The position numbers and the translations under genes are program-made. The notes beneath the pieces were generated by a model. The model saw only the letters and a list, made by a program, of their open reading frames with translations. It was not told where the DNA came from and searched no databases. Positions 1-7,925 of a stretch of 39,238 nucleotides of DNA are shown here, in pieces. The stretch is from Myxococcota bacterium (GTDB lineage: Bacteria > Myxococcota_A > Polyangia > Polyangiales > Houyiibacteriaceae), in the NCBI GenBank assembly GCA_028284955.1, contig JANQQS010000025.1, positions 1 through 39,238 of the forward strand. The letters are read 5' to 3'. How positions within the stretch are numbered: position 1 is the first letter of the stretch; the number at the start of each line of letters is the position of its first letter.

Positions 1-2
1 TT

Positions 3-62
3 GTCAGCCCCGAGCAAGCCGAACGCGATTACGCCAGCGCCATAGGGGCCCTGGCTGCATAA
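3..62 (+). CDS. C-terminal tail of a truncated gene at the window edge
   Basis: An open frame enters from the left edge and ends at TAA (60-62). Its last 19 residues read VSPEQAERDYASAIGALAA, which has normal protein composition. The tail vaguely resembles C-termini of hydantoinase B-type proteins, but it is too short for a family call. The next gene starts 40 nt later on the same strand. Confidence 0.4.
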   Translation, partial: VSPEQAERDYASAIGALAA

Positions 63-102
63 CTCACATCCTCTCTCCACTTTTTCCGGGCAAGTCCAGG
101 CC

Positions 103-804
103 ATGATACTCGCGCTTAGTTCTGGCTGCACCGCGGCAACGCCTGTCGCGAGCGCGGACCTAGAGACTGAGAAAGGACTGCAATACCTCGTGGTGCCCGC
201 GTCTGTTGTCGCTTTTGTCGCGCTTCTGCTGGTCGTGCACCAATACTACTCGTACCAAATCACGCAGAAGGAGCCATTTGACGTGTCTGCAGCAGGTAAA
301 CGTGCGAGAGGCTATCGCTCACTTCAAGCCTATCTCCCTGACGCCAACGCGGCGATCAGATCGGTGCTAGGAGACAGACACGTTGCGACGAAGGTATGGA
401 ACGATGTCACCGAGCTCAGTGGTTACGTTCCGAAGTCTTCGGGGCAGATTGACCATGCAGTCACCACGGCTCTCGCTGTTGGAGCAGCGGTCATGACGAA
501 CCAAACGCTGGCTGAGATTGCAGCGTATTCGGCGTGGCGGCACTACACGAAAACGTGCTCCGCGAACGCCGCGCGCAGGACGATGGCGAAAATTATGGAC
601 ACGTTCTTCAACGACTATCGAGGCAGCGGGCAGTCTGGATTTCCGCAGTTTCCGAACACAAACCGCAGCAAAGTGCACATGAAAGCGGCGCAGCGATTTG
701 AAAACTATCTCAAAGATCCCAACGATCCGTGTAGGCGACAGACGCCATCGGTTGCACCTCCCATAGACGGCTGCAGCGACCGAAATCGTGACGAATGCCA
801 CTAG
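103..804 (+). CDS. Unknown single-pass membrane protein
   Basis: This 233-residue protein was not recognised. The frame is closed upstream by a stop at 43-45 and ATG 103 is the only good start. Residues 1-9 precede a cysteine (LSSGC), which is a poor lipobox because the hydrophobic stretch before it is very short. A clear hydrophobic segment lies at about residues 28-48, followed by a Lys/Arg-rich, presumably soluble part. A second mildly hydrophobic, Ala-rich stretch lies near residues 118-140. It is followed by a relic of another gene, so it borders the rearranged region around vapBC1. A membrane-anchored protein is the safest description. Confidence 0.55.
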   Translation: MILALSSGCTAATPVASADLETEKGLQYLVVPASVVAFVALLLVVHQYYSYQITQKEPFDVSAAGKRARGYRSLQAYLPDANAAIRSVLGDRHVATKVWNDVTELSGYVPKSSGQIDHAVTTALAVGAAVMTNQTLAEIAAYSAWRHYTKTCSANAARRTMAKIMDTFFNDYRGSGQSGFPQFPNTNRSKVHMKAAQRFENYLKDPNDPCRRQTPSVAPPIDGCSDRNRDECH

Positions 805-849
805 CCGCACGATCCAGACCGCTTGTTTAGACGCGAGGAGCGAACGCGC

Positions 850-1035
850 TCAAGCTCGCCCGTGCGGGTCGGTGAAATCGATGTCCGGGCCCACGGGAAC
901 GATGCCCGTGGGGTTGATGCTTGAATGGCTGCCGTAGTAGTGCTGCTTGATGTGGTCGATGTGGACCGTGTTCGCTATGCCGGGCACTTGGTAGAGTTCG
1001 CGCGTGTATCCCCATAGGTTGGGGTAATCGATCAG
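850..1035 (-). pseudogene. Detached 3'-end copy of the glutathionyl-hydroquinone reductase gene
   Basis: This 186-bp segment is co-linear, without gaps, with 2192-2377, the last 61 codons and stop of the intact reductase gene. I count 11 mismatches (about 94% identity). Most are silent; the four residue changes are Ile/Met, Gly/Ser, Asp/Glu and Ala/Val. Homology begins exactly at the stop codon and ends after GATCAG; no upstream part of the gene is present. It has no start of its own in the homologous part, so it is a relic. It lies on the far side of vapBC1 from the intact gene and in the same orientation. Confidence 0.9.
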
Positions 1036-1191
1036 TTGATCAGTTGACGCTGAATCGCGTTGAGCTCTAACCCCACTTCGGACAACTGTCGGGAATCCGC
1101 GACAAGTATGGGAACGGACTTGCATTCCCGTCTGCGTTTCGTCTTTCTCGGCGCGATCATTGACCGTGAAGATCGATAAAGGCGACCCGCC

Positions 1192-1284
1192 ATGATCCGC
1201 GATGAAAGCGAGTATCAGGAAGCAGTGCGGCGACTCAACGATGAGCGCGATCGCTTACCCACAACGCTTCGCGATACATATTGA
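1192..1284 (+). pseudogene. Truncated 30-codon ORF, possible antitoxin N-terminus remnant
   Basis: ATG 1192 opens a 30-codon frame beginning MIRDESEYQEAVRRLNDERD, with AAAGG about 11 nt upstream. The start resembles the N-terminal helix of HigA-like or hypothetical proteins that begin MI(R/K)NE.EY, which are normally 70 residues or more. Here a TGA at 1282-1284 cuts it short, inside the -35 region of vapB1. It may be the remainder of a regulator gene displaced when the vapBC cassette arrived, or a chance ORF. Confidence 0.3.
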
Positions 1285-1309
1285 CCATATAAAAGAGTAT
1301 GGCTAGTAT
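1281..1309 (+). promoter_or_regulatory. vapBC1 promoter, predicted leaderless
   Basis: TTGACC (1281-1286) and TAGTAT (1304-1309) are separated by exactly 17 bp. The predicted transcript start, about 7 nt after the -10, falls on ATG 1317, the likely vapB start. A short inverted repeat (CCATA 1285-1289, TATGG 1298-1302) lies between the boxes and could be an autoregulatory operator. Confidence 0.6.
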
Positions 1310-1316
1310 GTATCCC

Positions 1317-1562
1317 ATGAAAACAACGGTTGTGATCGCAGATCCCTTGCTGCGTCGAGCCAAGGAGCATGCACGTCGAGTCGGCCGACCCCTGCGCGCG
1401 TTGATTGAAGAGGGATTGCGGCGCGTGCTCGAAGCCGCCGAGCAAAATGCAACTTCGAGGTACCGTCTTGTGGACCGATCCGTTGGGCAGACCGGTGCAC
1501 CGAACCCACTCGAGCGCATGTCTTGGCAAGACCTGCGCGAAGAGATGTACGCCGGGCGCTAG
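1317..1562 (+). CDS. vapB: VapB-type antitoxin
   Basis: The 81-residue protein starts MKTTVVIADPLLRRAKEHAR, a typical VapB N-terminus with a ribbon-helix-helix DNA-binding fold (beta strand, then helices through about residue 42). The C-terminus (WQDLREEMYAGR) is the toxin-wrapping tail common in this family. It should neutralise the PIN RNase encoded next and repress its own promoter. An earlier in-frame ATG at 1299 lies inside the promoter spacer, so ATG 1317 is preferred. The toxin start follows the stop by 4 nt. The pair lies between two copies of a reductase 3' end. Confidence 0.85.
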   Translation: MKTTVVIADPLLRRAKEHARRVGRPLRALIEEGLRRVLEAAEQNATSRYRLVDRSVGQTGAPNPLERMSWQDLREEMYAGR

Positions 1563-1566
1563 AGAA

Positions 1567-2010
1567 GTGCTTGCCGTCGATACCAATGTGCTGGTCTATG
1601 CTCACCGACGCGAGGCATCGGAGCACGACGTTGCCAAAGGTCTTCTCGTTGAGCTCGCGGAAGACGACCTGCCTTGGGCAATTCCGTGGCCATGCATCTA
1701 TGAGTTCTTTAGCGTGGTTACCAACCCCAAAATTTGGAAAGACACCGCCAGCACACCTACGCAGGCGTGGGACCAGTTGCAAGCGTGGTTGGGCTCACCT
1801 TCTCTGCGTTTGCTTCACGAGACCGACGCGTTCACGCAACTTCTTGGGACTTTCATGACGATGCCCCGCGTCCGTGGTCCGATCATCCACGATGCCAGAA
1901 TCGCAGCCCTATGCTTGGTGCACGGCGTAGAAGCGCTGTTGAGCCGCGACCGAGACTTTTCGTTGTTCCCTGACCTGCGCCTGCGCAATCCATTTGAGAC
2001 GGAGCACTAG
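1567..2010 (+). CDS. vapC: VapC-type PIN-domain RNase toxin
   Basis: The 147-residue protein is a PIN-domain toxin, a metal-dependent RNase in this family. Acidic residues at the expected places are the Asp in VLAVDTN near the N-terminus, the Glu of YEFF, the Asp in IIHDARIAALC and the Asp pair in LSRDRDF. GTG 1567 is chosen because the PIN core begins directly there (VLAVDTN) and AGAGA precedes it. Longer forms would run through the vapB coding region in another frame. It follows vapB closely, as expected for translational coupling. The 181 nt between its stop and the reductase gene contain no convincing gene. Confidence 0.85.
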   Translation: MLAVDTNVLVYAHRREASEHDVAKGLLVELAEDDLPWAIPWPCIYEFFSVVTNPKIWKDTASTPTQAWDQLQAWLGSPSLRLLHETDAFTQLLGTFMTMPRVRGPIIHDARIAALCLVHGVEALLSRDRDFSLFPDLRLRNPFETEH

Positions 2011-2191
2011 CCGACTTCCGGAGAGGCCGGCCAAGTGACGTCATCGCGACCATCTAGACTTGGGTCACGAACCTGCCCGAGGTGCGGTACTCCCTTTCCG
2101 ACAGCAACGGTGAGACTATGGCGGTGGGTCATTGCGAAAAACCAACCCTACGATTTCGCTAACGAACTTGCGGCAGCGGAGAGTCGGACCA

Positions 2192-2377
2192 TCAAACTCG
2201 CCCGTGAGGCTCGGTGAAATCAATATCCGGGCCCACGGGGACAATGCCCGTGGGGTTGATGCTCGAATGGCTGCTGTAGTAGTGCTGCTTGATGTGGTCC
2301 ATGTGGACCGTGTTCGCTATGCCGGGCACTTGGTAGAGTTCGCGCGTGTATCCCCATAGGTTGGGGTAGTCGATCAG
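2192..2377 (-). repeat. 186-bp direct repeat, intact copy within the reductase gene
   Basis: This is the second member of the repeat pair with 850-1035 (offset 1342 bp, no indels). It forms the last 61 codons and the stop of the intact gene. The two copies face the same way and bracket vapBC1, leaving about 1156 bp between them. Confidence 0.9.
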
Positions 2378-3163
2378 CCGCCGCCGATTGGTTTTGAAAT
2401 GACCCACGTACACCGGGTCGAACCGGACCAGCGTGGTGAAGAGGCGCCAGTCGGCTTCGGTGATTTGGTTGCCCACGAGGTATCGTGATTGGGAGAGCCG
2501 CGCTTCGAGCCAATCTAGCGTGTCGAATAGCGCTGTCACCGCTTCCTCGTAGGCTTCCTGCGTCGTCGCGAAGCCTGATTTGTAGACCCCATTGTTGAGC
2601 GTGTCGTAGACGCGCGCGTTGACCTCGTCGATTTCTGCGCGGAGGGCCTCAGGGTAGAAGTCTCCCGCGCGCGCGCCGATTCCGTCGAACGCCGAGTTCA
2701 GCATGCGAATGATCTCGGACGACTCGTTGCTTACGATTGTGCAGCGCTGCTTGTCCCAGAGCACGGGCACGGTGACGCGACCGGTGAACTTCGGTTCTGC
2801 CGCGGTGTAGACCTGATGGAGAAACTCCGCCTGGCCCACTGAATCTTCGATCACGCCGGGACCTTCATGAAACGTCCACCCCTGCGCGCCCATAAACGGG
2901 TGCACCACGGACAACGAAATCATGTCTTCGAGCCCTTTGAGCGCGCGAAAAATCAGCGTGCGGTGGGCCCAAGGACACGCGTAGGAGACGTAGAGATGAT
3001 AACGCCTCGCCTCCGCAGCGAACCCGCCCGAACCCGAGGGCCCCGCCGCGCCGTCCGGCGTGATCCAATGGCGAAACTTCGCATCCTGGCGCACAAACCG
3101 CCCGCCTGTCTCCCGAGTGGCGTACCACACGTCGTGCCACTGCCCATCCACCAGTTTGCCCAT
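2192..3163 (-). CDS. yqjG: Glutathionyl-hydroquinone reductase (glutathione S-transferase Xi class)
   Basis: The 323-residue length matches the YqjG/PcpF/ECM4 family, which uses a nucleophilic cysteine to strip glutathione from glutathionyl-hydroquinones in the cytosol. The catalytic motif YACPWAHR is present with Cys63, and the C-terminal GST helical region ends with the family-typical NPTGIVPVGPDIDF. ATG 3163 is preceded by AAGGTGAG. The last 61 codons also exist as a relic at 850-1035, on the other side of vapBC1. The 3' half of the intact gene may therefore be a hybrid; no frame damage is visible. Confidence 0.9.
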   Translation of the reverse strand: MGKLVDGQWHDVWYATRETGGRFVRQDAKFRHWITPDGAAGPSGSGGFAAEARRYHLYVSYACPWAHRTLIFRALKGLEDMISLSVVHPFMGAQGWTFHEGPGVIEDSVGQAEFLHQVYTAAEPKFTGRVTVPVLWDKQRCTIVSNESSEIIRMLNSAFDGIGARAGDFYPEALRAEIDEVNARVYDTLNNGVYKSGFATTQEAYEEAVTALFDTLDWLEARLSQSRYLVGNQITEADWRLFTTLVRFDPVYVGHFKTNRRRLIDYPNLWGYTRELYQVPGIANTVHMDHIKQHYYSSHSSINPTGIVPVGPDIDFTEPHGRV

Positions 3164-3342
3164 CGACGCTCACCTTTCCGCTCGAAGAACTCGACCGTTC
3201 GAAGCATACCGCCGATGAGGTCAGGAACGCTTGTTTTCACGAATCCGAAGCCAACGCGTTCAAACCGGCCACTCGCGTGCGACATGGACGACACGAAGAA
3301 CGTCAAGCGTTTCAGACTGAACTCGGTCGAAGCTGTGACTAT

Positions 3343-3576
3343 CTACGCGGGGGACACTTCCTCGCGATCTGTTCCCCAACATTCGAGCCACGCTTTGACC
3401 TGCTCGTGGGGCACGCAGTCTCCCGCGTCTGCGTTCGCGATGCCTTCTTCGATCATTCGAATTTGCCAGGCTTGATCCACGAGAAATCGGTCGAGCGCCC
3501 GCTCAAGCAACCACTGGCGATTGCGATCGGTCGACTTTGCGAGACGATCCAAAACATCTGCTTTCTCTCGGCTCAC
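3343..3576 (-). CDS. Orphan ribbon-helix-helix antitoxin-like protein (CopG/ParD type)
   Basis: The 77-residue protein has a hydrophilic helix pair (SREKADVLDRLAKSTDRNRQ, then WLLERALDRFL) and the tail VPHEQVKAWLECWGTDRE, as in CopG/ParD antitoxins paired with ParE/RelE toxins. It begins with GTG 3576 without a good ribosome site; the reading frame stays open upstream. Its first 74 nt overlap the end of the lipoprotein gene on the same strand in another frame. No ParE/RelE-like toxin is present downstream (3164-3342) or upstream, so it is an orphan or a remnant of a lost module. Confidence 0.65.
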   Translation of the reverse strand: MSREKADVLDRLAKSTDRNRQWLLERALDRFLVDQAWQIRMIEEGIANADAGDCVPHEQVKAWLECWGTDREEVSPA

Positions 3577-3976
3577 TCTCAGGCATTCGGCTTCGAATCT
3601 GGTTCGCGGCCGCGTGCCCTTCGGCCCCGTGCTTTTCCTCGAGACGTTTCGCGACTTGATGAAGCGTGTCCTCGCTGCTCTGCGCCATGAAGTTCACCGT
3701 TCCAGCCCCGCTCGCGACATAGAAAAAAGCCTCCGCGATTTGAGGGAGCATCGACGCGAAGCCGGTGAGGAGCCACCAGACGCCGGATAAGAAGCCCCAG
3801 ATCAAACCCACCAAATCGAAACCTTCGGAGGCGGTTCTCGACGGGGTCTTGACGGTGACCGTGTCGTCCTCGGCGTCGACATGAGCGACGCATCCGCCAA
3901 TCAGAATCGTCAGCGCGACCCAGACGGTCGCCGCGCGACCTAGCGCGCACGAGCGCAATACTACGAGCGAGTGCAC
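3503..3976 (-). CDS. Putative lipoprotein with two hydrophobic segments, unknown function
   Basis: The 157-residue protein was not recognised. GTG 3976 is chosen because AAGGA lies 5 nt upstream and it yields a compact signal sequence with a lipobox-like LIGGC (Cys29). An earlier TTG/ATG pair (4027/4021) would add 15-17 residues. A long hydrophobic region at about residues 54-90 is rich in Trp, Phe and Leu and probably spans or lies on a membrane. The C-terminal third is charged and overlaps the orphan antitoxin gene. It is divergent from putA. Confidence 0.5.
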   Translation of the reverse strand: MHSLVVLRSCALGRAATVWVALTILIGGCVAHVDAEDDTVTVKTPSRTASEGFDLVGLIWGFLSGVWWLLTGFASMLPQIAEAFFYVASGAGTVNFMAQSSEDTLHQVAKRLEEKHGAEGHAAANQIRSRMPESEPRESRCFGSSRKVDRSQSPVVA

Positions 3977-4125
3977 AATGTTCCTTCGATTCGCAGCTTT
4001 CCTTACATGCTGCGCGTGCATCAGCAACCCGGGCGCGGATCGCTTCGAGCCTTGCGCTGTCTGCTTTCCGCTTTCCGCTTGTTGTGCTCTAGAAACGATT
4101 TCGCGGGCCTGGGCGGATAGCCCGG

Positions 4126-7100
4126 ATGGTACGATCCCCTATGCGAGGAGCATCGCGTGCGGGGCAGGCGGCACTGGGCAAGGCTCGACAGCTGCTCGCG
4201 GAAGTTCGCGCGCGTTCGATGTCCGAGTCGCGAACCATCGAGCTCAGCGCGGCGCTGGCGGCCGAGCTATTGGTGCTCAGTCGCGCGTTCGAAACGCGCG
4301 CGGAGCGCAGGGATCGCGCGTTTCTGGCTCGTCTGATGGATGACCCGGCGGGGCAGCGGTTTTCGACATTGCTGACCGATCGGGTGCCGCGGCTGAGTCA
4401 GCCGGTAGACGTCGTCCGCCAGACGCTGCGGGTGTTGGAACAGACTGGGGTTCCCGCATCGAGTTCGCCTTGGGATCGCGCTCGCTTGCATTCGCTTCAG
4501 CGACTGGGCCGGGCGCTCGAGCGATCGGCTCGTGTGGTCGAGGCCGCGGGCACTGCGGTGCGCCGAAAGATCGCCGACGAAGCCGCATCGTTCGTGGTGC
4601 TCGACGAAGGCGACGAAGTGTCGGCGCTGGCCTCGCGATGTCGCGCGGAGGGGTTGGACCTCAATGTGAACAAGCTCGGCGAAGCGGTGCTGGGCGAGCG
4701 CGAAGCCGAGCGTCATATCGCGGCGTACCAACGTTTGCTGGCCCTTCCCGAAGTGCGCCACATATCGATCAAGATTTCATCGATCTGTGCGCAGCTGAGC
4801 TTGGCGGCGTGGGATACATCGCTCGCTCGGATCGAAGACGCGCTCTGCGGGCTATATCGCGCGGCGCTTGATGCTCGCGTATCGACCGGCGCTCCGAAGA
4901 TCATCACCCTCGACATGGAAGCCTACGACGACCTGCGCCTGACCTATGAGGCGTTCGTTCGCACCCTGTCGCGACCCGAGTTTCGCGAGCTCTCGGCGGG
5001 CATTGTACTTCAGGCGTATGTGCCCGACGCACACGCGCTTCAAGAATCGCTGAACCGTTGGGCAATGCGCCGCGTGGCCGAAGGGGGTGCCCCGATTTTC
5101 TTGCGGTTGGTAAAAGGCGCGAATCTCGCTGCCGAGCGCGTGCATTCAAGCCATGCCGGATGGGCGCTGCCCACGTTTTCTTCCAAGGAAGAGGTCGACG
5201 CGAGTTTCAAAGCGATGGTCGACCGAGCCGTTCGTGCCGACGTGCTGCCGGCAGTGCGCGTAGGGATCGGCAGCCACAACCTGTTTGAGATTGCCTACGC
5301 GCTGGTACGTGCGGCCCAATTACCGGCAACCCATGTACCGGTGGTCTCGCGGCCAAGAGCCGCCGTGCGAGGAGGGCAGGGCGTACGGTTTGAAGTGTTG
5401 TTTGGCATGGCCACTCCACTGTCACGTGCGCTTCGCGCGCTCGGGCAAGACGTGCTCGTGTACTGCCCGGTCGTCGAGCCTGCTTCGCTGCATTCCGCGG
5501 TCGCCTATTTGGTTCGCCGCCTCGACGAGAATACCGCCGACGAGAACTTTCTTCGGCACATTTTCGGCATGAAAGGTCCATCTGGAGCATGGGCGGGACA
5601 AGTGGCGCGTTTTCGCACCAGCGCGGCACGGCGCAATGGCCTCGACGTTCGCCCTCGGCGAGCAGCACGGCGCGCGGCGCGGATCGCGCCGTCTAAGGAA
5701 GCAGCTCAGTTTTGCAATGCGCCCAACACGGACTTCGGTTCGGCGGAGAGACGCGCGGCCCTCGCGCAGCATCTTGAGCGTCAGCGTAGGCAGCCGATTC
5801 TTTCGCTGTCGTCCATGATCGGGGAGAGAGCCATGTCTTCGCGCGCGCAGGCGAGCGCCGACGTGTCTGGCTTCGATCCTTCGCGGCCCGAGCATGTGCC
5901 CTATCGGTATGCGCTCGCGACGCCAGCAGAAATACAACAGGCGCTGGCGACCGGGACTGATGCTCAGCAAGCGTGGTCGAAGAAACCTTTCGCCGAACGC
6001 GTCGACATCGTTCGTGCGGTCGCCAGCGTGCTTCGCCGAACGCGCGATTCGCTGATTGCCGCGATGGTGATGGATGGCGGAAAATCGGTGATCGAGGCCG
6101 ACGCTGAAGTCAGCGAAGCGATCGACTTTGCCGAGTACTACGCGCATACGTGGTCGAGCTGGGCATCGCATGCGCAACAGGCACCGTCTGCGCGTCTTGC
6201 ACCTCGTGGGCTTACCGTGGTGACCCCGCCGTGGAACTTTCCTTTGGCGATTCCCCTGGGGGGCGTTTTTGCCGCGCTCGTGGCGGGCAATGCGGTGATT
6301 CTCAAGCCAGCGCTAGAGACAGCCTACGTGGCGTGGCGCGCCGCGCAAGCGTGTTACGAGGCGGGGGTTCCGCAGAGCGCGCTGCAGCTGATTCTTTCGG
6401 GTGACGAAACCGCGACCGCGCTTATTACCGACGAGCGAGTGCACACCGTCGTGCTCACTGGGGGCACGAGCACAGCGCAGCTCTTTCGAGCGCTTCGCCC
6501 GAATCTGCACCTGCTTGGAGAAACAGGGGGGAAGAATGCGACCATCGTGAGTCGGTTTGCCGACCTCGACATCGCGGTCGAGTCGGTGGTTGATTCGGCG
6601 TTTCTCCACGCCGGGCAAAAATGTTCGGCGACGAGCTTGCTCATCGTGACCCCCGAGCTTGCGCGAGACGACCGATTCTTCGGCGCCCTGGTCGATGCTG
6701 CGCATACCATGCGAGTGGGCAGCGCGTGGTCCCCGGCCTCGCGGGTCACCCCGCTGATTCACCCGCCTCGAGGCGCATTGCTACGCGGGCTCACCGAGCT
6801 CGACCGAAGCGAACGCTGGCTGCTCGAACCAAGGCCATCTTCGGAAAATCCGCGGCTCTGGAGCCCGGGCATCAAAATCGGCGTCGCTCCAGGAAGCTTT
6901 TCTCATCAAACAGAATTCTTCGGCCCCGTGCTCAGCGTGATGGTGGCGCGCGATCTCGATGAGGCTGTCGACTGGGCCAATGCGACGCCGTACGGACTCA
7001 CCGCGGGCTTTCATTCGCTCGACGAATCTGAGCAGCGAACGTTTCGCGAGCGCATGAATGCCGGCAATCTTTACATCAATCGCCCCACCACGGGCGCCAT

Positions 7101-7872
7101 CGTGCAGCGACAACCCTTCGGTGGCCGCAAAGCGTCGTCATTTGGCCCCGGCGCGAAAGCCGGCGGCCCGAACTACGTGCTTCAGTTTTGCCGCATCGAA
7201 GACGGTGCTGCCGCGCACGACATCAAACCCCATCAAGCGTGTCCAGGCACTCCAGAATCCGCCGAAGTAGAGCCCGCCGAAATAGAGTCGGTCGAACTGT
7301 CGCGCAGCGCAGCAGAGGCGCTCAATGAACTGACCGCGCGTTTCCCCGACTGCGCAGTCGACCTTCGCCGCTGCGCAGCCGCCTACGCACGCGAAGCGCA
7401 AACCTACTTCGGGCAAACCTACGACCCAACCGCGCTACTCGGCCAAGACAATCTCTTCCGCTACCAGTTCGATGCGCCCGTGCTCGTGGCTGCATTCGAG
7501 CGCGCGACATCGCTCGACCTTGGTCGCGTGGCCCTGGCCCTCGTGACGCTCGACGTACCGTGGGAACTTTGCTTTGCCGGAAGTGCTCCACAACCGTTAG
7601 AGACACGAATGCGCGACATCTTCGGCGCCGACATCGTGCGCTACGAACCTTGGCCAAAACGAATCGAGCAGCGCTCATTTCACCGCATCCGCGCGCTCGG
7701 CGACGCCCCCTCCGACATGGCCCAGAGTGTCGTGCCGGACGTCACGTTCATCGACATGTCACCCGTGATCGCCCACCCGCGAATCGAACTACTCAAATAC
7801 GGCCGCGAGCAAACCATCAGCATCGACACCCATCGCTACGGCCACGTAGACGTTACCGATCTTCGCAAATAA
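4126..7872 (+). CDS. putA: Bifunctional proline dehydrogenase / L-glutamate-5-semialdehyde dehydrogenase PutA
   Basis: This 1248-residue enzyme oxidises proline to glutamate in two steps. The N-terminal PRODH barrel (about residues 60-490) carries FAD- and substrate-site signatures such as RLVKGANL and RRLDENTADENF. The aldehyde dehydrogenase domain (about 590-1030) has the catalytic pair Glu799 (ETGGKN) and Cys833 (AGQKCS). A further C-terminal domain (about 1060-1248), including the DNLFRYQ segment, is characteristic of long bacterial PutA proteins. ATG 4126 or ATG 4141 could be the start. No DNA-binding ribbon-helix-helix domain is evident at the N-terminus. A 19-bp part of its 3' end (7835-7853) recurs at 9118-9136, beyond the DUF4143 gene. 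Confidence 0.93.
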   Translation: MVRSPMRGASRAGQAALGKARQLLAEVRARSMSESRTIELSAALAAELLVLSRAFETRAERRDRAFLARLMDDPAGQRFSTLLTDRVPRLSQPVDVVRQTLRVLEQTGVPASSSPWDRARLHSLQRLGRALERSARVVEAAGTAVRRKIADEAASFVVLDEGDEVSALASRCRAEGLDLNVNKLGEAVLGEREAERHIAAYQRLLALPEVRHISIKISSICAQLSLAAWDTSLARIEDALCGLYRAALDARVSTGAPKIITLDMEAYDDLRLTYEAFVRTLSRPEFRELSAGIVLQAYVPDAHALQESLNRWAMRRVAEGGAPIFLRLVKGANLAAERVHSSHAGWALPTFSSKEEVDASFKAMVDRAVRADVLPAVRVGIGSHNLFEIAYALVRAAQLPATHVPVVSRPRAAVRGGQGVRFEVLFGMATPLSRALRALGQDVLVYCPVVEPASLHSAVAYLVRRLDENTADENFLRHIFGMKGPSGAWAGQVARFRTSAARRNGLDVRPRRAARRAARIAPSKEAAQFCNAPNTDFGSAERRAALAQHLERQRRQPILSLSSMIGERAMSSRAQASADVSGFDPSRPEHVPYRYALATPAEIQQALATGTDAQQAWSKKPFAERVDIVRAVASVLRRTRDSLIAAMVMDGGKSVIEADAEVSEAIDFAEYYAHTWSSWASHAQQAPSARLAPRGLTVVTPPWNFPLAIPLGGVFAALVAGNAVILKPALETAYVAWRAAQACYEAGVPQSALQLILSGDETATALITDERVHTVVLTGGTSTAQLFRALRPNLHLLGETGGKNATIVSRFADLDIAVESVVDSAFLHAGQKCSATSLLIVTPELARDDRFFGALVDAAHTMRVGSAWSPASRVTPLIHPPRGALLRGLTELDRSERWLLEPRPSSENPRLWSPGIKIGVAPGSFSHQTEFFGPVLSVMVARDLDEAVDWANATPYGLTAGFHSLDESEQRTFRERMNAGNLYINRPTTGAIVQRQPFGGRKASSFGPGAKAGGPNYVLQFCRIEDGAAAHDIKPHQACPGTPESAEVEPAEIESVELSRSAAEALNELTARFPDCAVDLRRCAAAYAREAQTYFGQTYDPTALLGQDNLFRYQFDAPVLVAAFERATSLDLGRVALALVTLDVPWELCFAGSAPQPLETRMRDIFGADIVRYEPWPKRIEQRSFHRIRALGDAPSDMAQSVVPDVTFIDMSPVIAHPRIELLKYGREQTISIDTHRYGHVDVTDLRK

Positions 7873-7890
7873 CAAAGTAAAATCATATAT

Positions 7891-7923
7891 TTGACATTTT
7901 ATAATATTGGTTTTATAAAATGT
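7891..7923 (+). promoter_or_regulatory. Promoter with a perfect 11-bp palindrome before the DUF4143 gene
   Basis: TTGACA (7891-7896), 17 bp, TATAAA (7914-7919) is close to consensus. A perfect inverted repeat, ACATTTTATAA (7894-7904) and TTATAAAATGT (7913-7923), covers both boxes with an 8-nt centre. It is strikingly AT-rich against the surrounding GC-rich DNA. The predicted transcript start falls at GTG 7926, so the message would have no leader. The layout suggests tight repression, possibly by the gene product or a nearby regulator. Confidence 0.75.
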
Positions 7924-7925
7924 AG

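Noticed and set aside
799-2013. Shared CACTAGCCG at the stops of the first membrane-protein gene and vapC1
   Set aside because: Nine bases only, and at different distances from the two reductase repeat copies, so not a convincing attachment site.
2035-2217. 60-codon ORF with a CPRCG motif between vapC1 and the reductase gene
   Set aside because: It starts with GTG without a ribosome site, has a single Cys pair, and runs into the antisense of the reductase gene end.
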